Assembly (NCBI GenBank): GCA_035295665.1
Contig: DATGIQ010000520.1
Span: forward strand, 1 to 15,699
Source of the DNA: DATGIQ01 sp035295665
Lineage (GTDB): Bacteria; Planctomycetota; Planctomycetia; Gemmatales; Gemmataceae
DNA: 15,699 nt
Direction: 5' to 3'
The notes under the pieces were generated by a model that was not told the origin of the DNA, ran no database searches, and saw nothing but the letters and a program-made list of their open reading frames with translations. Numbering within the stretch: the first letter of the stretch is position 1; every line of letters begins with the position of its first letter. Positions 8,081 to 14,373 of this stretch are shown here, one piece after another. The position numbers were made by a program, and so were the translations under genes.

Positions 8081-9139
8081 ATGACGATAGCACGCAAGAA
8101 CAAAGGGCGAAGCAGTTGGGCGGTGATGCTCGGGGGAATCGCCCTCGGGCTCGTGTTCGCATCGGCCGCTTCCGCACAGCCTTCACCGATCACGTTGGCC
8201 ACGGTGACGGAAGAAGTGAATCAGAAGATGGTGAAGCTGTTTGGTCCGGGCGGTTTTCAAGGCGTGAATTCCTACGGCACGGGAATCCTGGTTTCGCCGG
8301 ACGGCTATGTGCTGACGGTGGCGAGCCCGCTTCTGGATATGTCCGAGCTTCTTGTGCATCTTGCGGATGGCCGGCGCCTGACGGCAAAAGTGATAGTCCG
8401 CGAGCCGGAGCTGGATGCAGCTCTGCTCAAGATCGACAAGGTGGAGGATCTCCCCGCATTTGATGTCGCCAAGGCGGCGAAGGCACCGCTGGCTCAGCCG
8501 GGCGACTGGGTCTTGGGTTTCAGCAACCAGTTTCAGATCGCGACCCGCGACGAGCCCATGTCGGTTCAGCACGGAGTGATCGCCAGCTATTCCAAACTGC
8601 ACGGCCGGCGCGGGATCTTTGATGCCCCGTATACGGGGGATGTGTACATCGTGGATGCCATCACCAACAATCCGGGAGCCGGCGGCGGAGCGCTGACGAA
8701 TCGCAAAGGGGAATTGCTGGGGCTCATCGGCAAGGAACTCCGTAACAGCCTGAGCGCGACCTGGGTCAACTATGCCGTGCCGATCCAGATCCTGGCGAGT
8801 TTCGTCGAGAAAGGAATGCACGGCGAATACAAGCCCATCGAACGGCCCAAACCGACCAGCGGTCCGGGCGGTTATCACGGAATCATCCTGGTTCCCGACG
8901 TGGTCGAACGGACTCCGCCGTACGTGGAAGACACCGAACCGGGTTCGCCGGCAGAAAAGGCCGGGCTCAGGCCGGACGATCTCATTGTCTACGTCGACGG
9001 CGAGAAAATCGTCAGCATCAAGGAATTCCGCAACCTCGTGGAGAAGGCCCGGCCCGGCTCCGTATTCAAGCTGGAGGTGCGGCGCGGCGACAAGCTGACG
9101 AGCATCGATTTGAAACTGGACGAAGCCAAGAAACCTTGA
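8081..9139 (+). CDS. Exported trypsin-fold PDZ protein with lost His and Ser (probable pseudoprotease)
   Basis: The protein has 352 residues. The ATG at 8081 is preceded by AGGAA at 8066-8070 and lies 21 nt after the previous stop. The N-terminus has a long Sec signal (basic MTIARKNKGR, hydrophobic core, cut near ASA-QPS). The trypsin-like scaffold at about 40-250 aligns with the upstream protease. However, GYALTNFHVV has become GYVLTVASPL, so His is Ser82; GDVALIKL has become LDAALLKI, so Asp112 is kept; and NPGNSGGPL has become NPGAGGGAL, so Ser is Gly201. With His and the nucleophile gone, hydrolysis by the usual mechanism is not expected. A PDZ domain at about 266-348 (GSPAEKAGLRPDDLIVYVDG) looks intact, so peptide binding is plausible. 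The position between an active protease and a second degenerate paralogue suggests a regulatory or adaptor role, which is inference. Confidence 0.85.
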   Translation: MTIARKNKGRSSWAVMLGGIALGLVFASAASAQPSPITLATVTEEVNQKMVKLFGPGGFQGVNSYGTGILVSPDGYVLTVASPLLDMSELLVHLADGRRLTAKVIVREPELDAALLKIDKVEDLPAFDVAKAAKAPLAQPGDWVLGFSNQFQIATRDEPMSVQHGVIASYSKLHGRRGIFDAPYTGDVYIVDAITNNPGAGGGALTNRKGELLGLIGKELRNSLSATWVNYAVPIQILASFVEKGMHGEYKPIERPKPTSGPGGYHGIILVPDVVERTPPYVEDTEPGSPAEKAGLRPDDLIVYVDGEKIVSIKEFRNLVEKARPGSVFKLEVRRGDKLTSIDLKLDEAKKP

Positions 9140-9180
9140 GCCGATTTTTGAGAGCATCTTCCCTCACGGGGATAGTAGCC

Positions 9181-11331
9181 ATGTTGTGCCGTTCCTTTGT
9201 TCTCAGCGTCGCCCTGTGTACTGCTCTGGTCGGCGCAGCCCGGCTGGCGGCGCAGGATCTGGACGACGTCCAGCAAGCAACCATGCGGGCCGCGATTGCC
9301 AAGGTGGCTCCGACCGTGGTGCAAATCGAAACCTCCGGCGGCTCTGATATCGTTGGCTCCGGCTCGGTCAGTCAACAGATCCGCAAAGGCACCGGGCCGA
9401 CAACCGGCCTGATCGTTTCGCCGGACGGATACATCGTTTCCAGCGCGTTTAACTTCGCCAACAAACCCTCCGCCATTTTCGTGGCCATCCCCGGACACAA
9501 AGACCGCCTGGTGGCGAAAGTTGTGGCCACGGATCATAGCCGGATGGTATCGCTTCTGAAAGTCGACGCCACCGGTTTACCTGTGCCGACGGCCACGCCC
9601 CGGAAGGAAATCCGCATCGGCCAATGGGCGTTGGCCCTGGGGCGGACCTGGACGAGCCTCGATACCCTGCCGTCCGTCAGTGCCGGCATCGTCAGTGCCT
9701 TGGGACGGATCTATGGCAAAGCGATCCAGACCGATGCCAAGGTATCGCCCGTGAACTACGGCGGGCCGCTCGTGGACCTGGAAGGCCGGGTCATGGGGGT
9801 TCTCGTGCCTGCCTCGCCCCGCGGCCAGGATGAGACGGCTGGCTACGAATGGTACGATTCGGGCATCGGTTTCGCCATTCCGCTGGAGGATATCCAGGCG
9901 GTTCTGCCCCGACTGAAGCAGGGACACGACCTGCATAAGGGACAGCTGGGCGTCAGTTTGCAAAGCCAGGACATTTACGGAGCCAAACCGGTCATCGTCA
10001 ACATCACCCCCGATTCTGCGGCCCAGCGCGCCGGCATCAAGGCGGGCGATGTCCTTACCGAGATCGACGGCGTGCCGGTGGTTCGCCAAGCCCAGATCCT
10101 GCACCACTTGGGCCCCAAGTATGAAGGCGATACCGTTTCGCTCAAAGTCCTGCGCGGCAAGGAGGAGATCCGCTTCGACGACGTGAAGCTCACGGGATCT
10201 CAATCGACGTTCATTTATGCGTTTCTCGGAATCCTCCCCGTCCGCGATGATCCCGAACTGGGCGAGGAGGTGCGCTACGTCTTCGCGAACAGCCCGGCGG
10301 ATGCCGCGGGCATCCGGGCCGGTGATCGCATTGTGAAAATTGGGATGGGCGACGAGCCCATGACGTCGTTTTCCGGACGCGATGAGTTGACGACGATCCT
10401 CAACCATCTGCTGCCGGGCATGGAAATCAAGCTGGAAGTGCACCGCAAGGAATCGCAGAAAACGGAGACGATCAAGCTGACCCTCGGCGTCCTCTCCGAT
10501 GTCCTTCCGGATAAGCTGCCGCGCCAGGCCACGCGCGGCCAGGCATTGGCGAAGCGGAAAGAGGCTCCTGCGGCGGGCGCGGATCGGCTGCGTCCCGGTG
10601 CACCCCCGCGGGCGCGCGGACTCCGAAAAGACGAGCCAAAAAAGGACGACAAGAAGGCCGAAGAAAAGCCCGAGGTGAAGAAGGAGGAAGAGAAGAAGCC
10701 CGAGACTGGTTTGCTCAAGCGTTCGACCCAGGCGGGCGATCACGAATACTGGGCGTATGTTCCCGAGGATTACGATTCGAATATTGCCCATGCGCTGGTG
10801 ATCTGGCTCCATCCTGCTGGCAAGGGGAAGGACAAAGATACCGAGAACATGATCAACGCCTGGGAGGATTATTGCAGCGAGAACCACATCATTCTGTTGT
10901 GTCCGCGGGCGGAGAGTGAAACGGGTTGGCTGGCCAGCGAAGTCGAATTCATCCAGCAGGTGGCGCAGGATCTGATGACGGAATACACGATCGACCGCCA
11001 GCGGATTGTCGCCCACGGCATGGGGATCGGCGGTCAGATGGCCTTTTACCTCGGTTTCAACGCCCGGGACGTGATTCGTGGCGTGGCCACGACCGGGGCG
11101 GTTTTGACCAACCTGGTCAAGGAAAACGTGGCGAGTCAACGGCTATCGTTCTTCGTGGTGGCCGGCGGTAAAGATCCACTCGCGGAAGCCATCGCCGAGA
11201 CCAAGACGAAGTTGATAGCCCACAAGTTTCCGGTGGTCTTTCGAGAGATCCCGGAGATGGGTAATCAATATTTCGATGCAGTGACGCTGGACGAGCTGAT
11301 TCGGTGGATTGATTCGCTGGATCGGCAGTAG
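9181..11331 (+). CDS. Exported fusion: dead trypsin-fold, two PDZ domains, alpha/beta-hydrolase-like domain
   Basis: The ATG at 9181 (716 residues) follows GGGGA at 9168-9172 and starts a good signal peptide (MLCRSFVLSVALCTALVG, cut near LAA-QDL). A TTG at 9136 overlapping the previous stop would also be in frame. The trypsin-like scaffold spans about 25-245, and all three triad positions differ: Phe90 (SSAFNFAN) for His, Met122 (SRMVSLLKV) for Asp, Tyr193 (SPVNYGGPL) for Ser. PDZ domains lie at about 256-337 (QRAGIKAGDVLTEIDG) and 347-440 (DAAGIRAGDRIVKIG). A Lys/Glu-rich linker covers about 483-509. The C-terminal 200 residues resemble PHB-depolymerase/Esterase-D-type alpha/beta hydrolases (ALVIWLHPAGKGK, RIVAHGMGIGGQMAF, VVAGGKDPLAEA), but the nucleophile elbow reads GMGIGG with Gly615 at the Ser position. 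Asp665 is kept, and the usual C-terminal His region reads EMGNQYFD. This looks like a scaffold of two dead enzymes; residue alignment is by eye. Confidence 0.8.
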   Translation: MLCRSFVLSVALCTALVGAARLAAQDLDDVQQATMRAAIAKVAPTVVQIETSGGSDIVGSGSVSQQIRKGTGPTTGLIVSPDGYIVSSAFNFANKPSAIFVAIPGHKDRLVAKVVATDHSRMVSLLKVDATGLPVPTATPRKEIRIGQWALALGRTWTSLDTLPSVSAGIVSALGRIYGKAIQTDAKVSPVNYGGPLVDLEGRVMGVLVPASPRGQDETAGYEWYDSGIGFAIPLEDIQAVLPRLKQGHDLHKGQLGVSLQSQDIYGAKPVIVNITPDSAAQRAGIKAGDVLTEIDGVPVVRQAQILHHLGPKYEGDTVSLKVLRGKEEIRFDDVKLTGSQSTFIYAFLGILPVRDDPELGEEVRYVFANSPADAAGIRAGDRIVKIGMGDEPMTSFSGRDELTTILNHLLPGMEIKLEVHRKESQKTETIKLTLGVLSDVLPDKLPRQATRGQALAKRKEAPAAGADRLRPGAPPRARGLRKDEPKKDDKKAEEKPEVKKEEEKKPETGLLKRSTQAGDHEYWAYVPEDYDSNIAHALVIWLHPAGKGKDKDTENMINAWEDYCSENHIILLCPRAESETGWLASEVEFIQQVAQDLMTEYTIDRQRIVAHGMGIGGQMAFYLGFNARDVIRGVATTGAVLTNLVKENVASQRLSFFVVAGGKDPLAEAIAETKTKLIAHKFPVVFREIPEMGNQYFDAVTLDELIRWIDSLDRQ

Positions 11332-11359
11332 TTAACGTCCTGCGGATTCGTTGCCTAGC

Positions 11360-11395
11360 CACCTTGACCTTGTGACCTGACCTTGGTGACCTTGG
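11360..11395. repeat. Degenerate short direct repeats of TGACCTTG
   Basis: The stretch is made almost wholly of TGACC/TGACCTT units (ACCTTGACCTTGTGACCTGA, then CCTTGGTGACCTTGG). It lies between the stop at 11331 and the left inverted repeat of the RAYT element. It could be slippage-derived or part of the element's flank. Confidence 0.6.
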
Positions 11396-11407
11396 GGACA
11401 GTTCTCC
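11392..11407 (+). repeat. Left inverted repeat of the RAYT unit
   Basis: It reads TTGGGGACAGTTCTCC and pairs with 12198-12213 on the opposite strand with three mismatches. It lies 47 bp beyond the transposase stop codon. Confidence 0.65.
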
Positions 11408-11454
11408 TAACTTATTGTTTCTACTGGTTTTGCTAAATAAATGGTCCGATGATT

Positions 11455-12126
11455 TTATTGCGGCGGCCGGCCACGGTCACGAGGCACGGATCGGCCAGCC
11501 GGTCGTTGCAGGCGGCGGCGAAAATCCTCATCGCCAATAGCCCACTCGCTGGCGTGCAGTGCTTCTTCCTTCGGATCCTCACCCAGCAAGAACTGACGCC
11601 ACAGTTCTTGGCGGCGGGCCCGCTCGATGGATAATTGCTCATACCACGGGTTCGAAGTCAGCAGCGCGTCGCTCTCGCCCAGCGCATAGGCCCGACAACT
11701 GGACCAACGATACGTCCAGGGCTCTGCTGTCAACCCGGCCGTGACCGGATTGCGCTCGATATAGCGCCCGCAACTGAGCAAGTACGTTTCCGCATCCACG
11801 GCTGGGCTCTTGAAACGTCCCTGAAAGACGTGCCCGACGAAATTGTAGCGCCGCTGAACATAGCGGACATAAGCAACCAGCATTCCGGCCATCATCTGCG
11901 AGAGCTGGCGCGGTCGCGGTAATTGCAGCAGCAAATGGAAGTGGTTGCTGAGCAGGCAGTAGTGGTAAAGGCACACCTCAAAGCGTCGACTATAGCGTCC
12001 TAGTAGACCCAGGAAGTAGCTGAAGTCGGCGTCTTCGACAAAGAGAGTTGCGCGGTTCTGTCCACGATTCATGACATGGTAACAGGCAGCCTCTGTCCAC
12101 AAGCTGCGCCGTGGCGATCGCGGCAT
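11455..12126 (-). CDS. REP-associated tyrosine transposase (RAYT, Y1/HUH family)
   Basis: The protein has 223 residues from the ATG at 12126; the upstream GGGGA (in CTTGGGGACCGTGCC) is both a ribosome-binding site and a copy of the element's terminal motif. Family signatures in order are ACYHVMNRGQNR near residues 14-25, YHYCLLSNHFHLLLQLP with the HFH metal-binding pair at 62-64, VAYVRYVQRRYNFVGHVFQG with candidate catalytic tyrosines 86, 89 and 94, and YIERNPVTAGL plus YRWSSCRAY at 122-147. Y1 HUH enzymes nick single-stranded DNA through a 5'-phosphotyrosine, and RAYTs are thought to move REP hairpins in trans. Length is normal and no frameshift is seen, so it is probably intact. It runs convergent to the PDZ fusion gene and downstream of hslU on the same strand. 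Confidence 0.9.
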   Translation of the reverse strand: MPRSPRRSLWTEAACYHVMNRGQNRATLFVEDADFSYFLGLLGRYSRRFEVCLYHYCLLSNHFHLLLQLPRPRQLSQMMAGMLVAYVRYVQRRYNFVGHVFQGRFKSPAVDAETYLLSCGRYIERNPVTAGLTAEPWTYRWSSCRAYALGESDALLTSNPWYEQLSIERARRQELWRQFLLGEDPKEEALHASEWAIGDEDFRRRLQRPAGRSVPRDRGRPPQ

Positions 12127-12197
12127 GGCACGGTCCCCAAGCGTCCTCTGGCGATGTGGACCATTTTAATTGCAACTATTTCTGTGTCAAGGATTTC

Positions 12198-12213
12198 CGA
12201 GAAGTGTCCCCAG
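12198..12213 (-). repeat. Right inverted repeat of the RAYT unit
   Basis: Read on the minus strand it is CTGGGGACACTTCTCG, matching the left end at 13 of 16 positions. It lies between the transposase start and the hslU stop. Confidence 0.6.
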
Positions 12214-12223
12214 GGCTTGGGGA
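12207..12223. repeat. Small REP-like hairpin downstream of hslU
   Basis: TCCCCA and TGGGGA arms surround GGGCT. It reuses the GGGGA motif of the RAYT ends and overlaps the right inverted repeat. There is no T-run on either side, so it is not called a terminator. Confidence 0.5.
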
Positions 12224-12245
12224 TCGCAACTTCGTATACGGATAT

Positions 12246-13580
12246 CTAGAGTATGAACTTGGTCAAATCCTCCTTCTCCAAAATCGTCTGCAGCCGACCG
12301 CGGACATACTCGCCGTTGATCACCACGTGCTTATCTTCCAGATCGGACCCAGCAAAGCTCACCTCTTCCACCACCCGCTCCAGGATCGTGTGCAAACGCC
12401 GGGCACCGATGTTCTGGGCCGTGCGGTTGACTTCGTAGGCAATGTCGGCCAAGGCCTCGATGCCGTCCTGCGTGAATTCCAGCCGCACTCCTTCCGTGGC
12501 CAATAACTCGGCGTATTGCTTGGTCAGCGCATGCTTCGGTTCAGTTAGAATGCGGAGAAAATCTTCTCGCTTAAGATCGGTTAACTCCACGCGGATGGGA
12601 AAGCGACCTTGCAACTCCGGCATCAGATCGGACGGCTTGGATAAATGGAATGCACCGGCCGCGATGAACAGGATATAGTCGGTCCGCACCGGTCCGTAGC
12701 GCGTGTTGACCGTCGTCCCTTCGACCACCGGGAGCAAATCGCGCTGCACCCCCTGCCGGGAGACATCCGGACCATGCGTCGAATGCGGTCCACAAATCTT
12801 GTCCAGCTCGTCCACGAAAATGATCCCCTGGTTCTCCACGAGCTCCACCGCTTTTTCCGTAACCACCTGGCGGTCGATGAGCGCTTCGGTTTCCTGCTCC
12901 AGCAGGATGCGGCGGGCATCGCGCAGCGGTACCTGACGCTGCTGCGATTGCTTCGGCATGATCCGCTCGAACATGTTCTGGAAATCGACGTCCATCTGCT
13001 CCATGCCCAGGTTCGAGAAAATCTGCACCGGCACTGCCTTCTGTTCGATATTCAGCTCCACCATGCGTTCCTCCAGGTCCCCCGCTTCCAGGCGGGCACG
13101 CATCTTTTCGCGGGTGCGCTGATGACGTTCGTTCTCCTCGGGGTTATCGGTGTCCCATGTGTTCGACTGCGGCAAGAGCAGGTCGAGCAGCCGATCCGCG
13201 ACGCGCTCCTTCGCCTGTGTCTCCACCAAACCACGCTGTTCGTGCCGGACCATGCCGATGGCAATCTCGGTCAAGTCGCGGACCATGCTCTCCACATCGC
13301 GACCGTGATAGCCAACTTCGGTGTATTTCGTCGCTTCAATCTTCAGAAACGGAGCCCCAACCAGCTGCGCTAACCGCCGGGCGATTTCGGTTTTGCCGAC
13401 TCCGGTGGGCCCGATCATGATGATGTTCTTGGGCGTGACATCCTTGCGGAGCTCGGGCGGTAGCTGCTGCCGGCGCCAGCGATTGCGAATGGCGACCGCC
13501 ACCGCACGCTTGGCGGCGTCTTGGCCGACGATGTACCGATCCAGTTCCTGCACGATCTGACGCGGCGTCATTTGAGCCAC
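12246..13580 (-). CDS. hslU: ATP-dependent protease ATPase subunit HslU (ClpY)
   Basis: HslU is the AAA+ unfoldase ring that feeds substrates to HslV in the cytoplasm. From the GTG at 13580 it has 444 residues, close to E. coli HslU, and begins MAQMTPRQIVQELDRYIVGQ. Walker A GPTGVGKT is at about 57-64, the variable I domain at about 105-235, Walker B GIIFVDELDK at about 252-261, the sensor region with QGRFPIRVEL, sensor 2 GARRLHTILER, and the C-terminal KFIL tail that docks into HslV. The start is chosen because GGAGG at 13589-13593 sits 8 nt before this GTG; the in-frame ATG at 13586 would leave only 2 nt, and a GTG at 13595 would overlap the site. The gene follows hslV in a probable operon. 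Oddity: the pore loop reads GYHG where E. coli has GYVG. Confidence 0.97.
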   Translation of the reverse strand: MAQMTPRQIVQELDRYIVGQDAAKRAVAVAIRNRWRRQQLPPELRKDVTPKNIIMIGPTGVGKTEIARRLAQLVGAPFLKIEATKYTEVGYHGRDVESMVRDLTEIAIGMVRHEQRGLVETQAKERVADRLLDLLLPQSNTWDTDNPEENERHQRTREKMRARLEAGDLEERMVELNIEQKAVPVQIFSNLGMEQMDVDFQNMFERIMPKQSQQRQVPLRDARRILLEQETEALIDRQVVTEKAVELVENQGIIFVDELDKICGPHSTHGPDVSRQGVQRDLLPVVEGTTVNTRYGPVRTDYILFIAAGAFHLSKPSDLMPELQGRFPIRVELTDLKREDFLRILTEPKHALTKQYAELLATEGVRLEFTQDGIEALADIAYEVNRTAQNIGARRLHTILERVVEEVSFAGSDLEDKHVVINGEYVRGRLQTILEKEDLTKFIL

Positions 13581-13588
13581 GGTCATTA

Positions 13589-13593
13589 CCTCC
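13589..13593 (-). promoter_or_regulatory. Ribosome-binding site of hslU
   Basis: GGAGG on the minus strand lies 8 nt before the GTG at 13580, which favours that start over the ATG at 13586. It begins 5 nt after the end of the large hairpin, so the hairpin leaves it free. Confidence 0.65.
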
Positions 13594-13597
13594 ACAT

Positions 13598-13669
13598 TTA
13601 GTCCGTAGTCCGTGGTCCGTCGTCCGTAGCCAGCCTGCTACGGACGACGGACCACGGACTACGGACTAA
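13598..13669. repeat. Perfect 33-bp inverted repeat at the hslV-hslU junction
   Basis: Arms at 13598-13630 and 13637-13669 are exact complements across a 6-nt loop (CAGCCT). Each arm is itself made of repeated GTCCGT(A/G/C)G units. The hslV stop codon (13666-13668) lies inside one arm. No T-run follows on the minus strand, so full termination before hslU is not expected, but the mRNA should form a very strong stem between the two cistrons. Confidence 0.95.
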
Positions 13670-14202
13670 GAAAGCTCTTCCACTTCAATATTCCGATTGG
13701 TGTAAATGCACAGGTCGGCGGCGATCTCCAGGGCGGCACGGACGACCTCGGCGGCGTTCAGGTTGGAGTGCTTGACGAGGGCGCGAGCCGCGGCCTGGGC
13801 ATAGGGGCCGCCGGAACCGATGGCTGCGATCCCGTCGCTCGGCTGAATCACGTCGCCGGTGCCGCTCAGCAGGAGAAGGTTGTCCTGGTCCACGGTCACC
13901 ATCATCGCTTCCAGGCGGCGCAGGTTACGGTCCATGCGCCAGTCCTTGGCCAGCTCTGTGGCGGCCCGCGGAACGCTTCCCTGGAAATCCTTCAGCTTGG
14001 CCTCGAAGCGCTCCAGCAGCGCGAAGGCGTCCGCGGAAGCCCCGGCAAAGCCCACCAGGACCCGGCCATTCTGGAGTTTACGAATCTTGTGGGCATCGCT
14101 CTTCATGACAACATTGCCGAGCGTCACCTGCCCGTCGCCGCCGATCGCGACCCGGTTCTTGTGCCGGACGGCCAAAATGGTAGTGGAATGAAAGCGGGAC
14201 AC
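13666..14202 (-). CDS. hslV: ATP-dependent protease proteolytic subunit HslV (ClpQ)
   Basis: HslV is the proteasome-like threonine protease, a double hexamer capped by HslU. The GTG at 14202 gives 178 residues and has AGGAGG 7 nt upstream; longer open sequence to 14724 is not homologous and lies under the divergent gene. The product begins MSRFHSTTILAVRH, so the catalytic Thr is residue 7 and a six-residue propeptide (similar to MSSFHATT in Bacillus ClpQ/CodW) must be removed, unlike the E. coli MTTI start. Conserved blocks are GDGQVTLGNVVMK, VLVGFAGASADAF, ELAKDWRMDRNLRRLEA, AIGSGGPYAQAAARAL and the end LCIYTNRNIEVEEL. It precedes hslU in the usual order. Its last codons run directly into the large inverted repeat, which provides the TAG stop. 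Confidence 0.97.
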   Translation of the reverse strand: MSRFHSTTILAVRHKNRVAIGGDGQVTLGNVVMKSDAHKIRKLQNGRVLVGFAGASADAFALLERFEAKLKDFQGSVPRAATELAKDWRMDRNLRRLEAMMVTVDQDNLLLLSGTGDVIQPSDGIAAIGSGGPYAQAAARALVKHSNLNAAEVVRAALEIAADLCIYTNRNIEVEELS

Positions 14203-14373
14203 GCTATCTCCTCCTGCCGGAACGCGCAAACTCTTGTCTTCTGAATACAGGACAGCTGTCCAGGCTCTTCTCGTCCCCTTCCCAAGAAGGGCATCGTCCA
14301 GAATAATGATAGAGAAGCATCTTCCGTTTCTACAGTGGCCGGGTACAACTTGTTTCTTAGGAGATTTCTCACC
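14203..14373. promoter_or_regulatory. Divergent leader region between hslV and the TPM-domain gene
   Basis: The 171-bp gap separates two genes read outward, so it must hold both promoters unless one gene is read from further away. The hslV ribosome-binding site AGGAGG (14210-14215) and the TPM gene's AGGAG (14359-14363) mark the ends. I could not assign convincing -10/-35 pairs or a CIRCE-like heat-shock operator. Confidence 0.45.

Larger units (their letters stand above)
11391..12213 (-). mobile_element. RAYT transposase unit bounded by inverted GGGGACA repeats
   Basis: The boundaries are set by matching ends: TTGGGGACAGTTCTCC at 11392-11407 and, on the other strand, CTGGGGACACTTCTCG from 12213 to 12198. 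They agree at 13 of 16 positions in inverted orientation. The single gene inside is a Y1 transposase of the REP-associated class. RAYTs are normally single-copy, domesticated-looking genes framed by REP sequences rather than classical insertion sequences, so the boundary is a proposal. No target-site duplication was identified. Confidence 0.6.

Noticed and set aside
8183..9157. A 324-codon minus-strand frame
   Set aside because: It is antisense to the pseudoprotease gene and shows no domain or ribosome-binding site.
9577..11139. A 520-codon open frame on the minus strand
   Set aside because: It lies wholly antisense to the PDZ fusion gene, has no recognisable domain, and is rich in Arg/His/Asp as expected for a shadow frame in GC-rich coding DNA.
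12207..12223. Intrinsic terminator of hslU
   Set aside because: The stem is only 6 bp and is not followed by a T-run on the minus strand; it is better explained as part of the RAYT flank.
12645..13373. A 242-codon plus-strand frame
   Set aside because: It is antisense to hslU, which is unmistakable; composition is that of a shadow.
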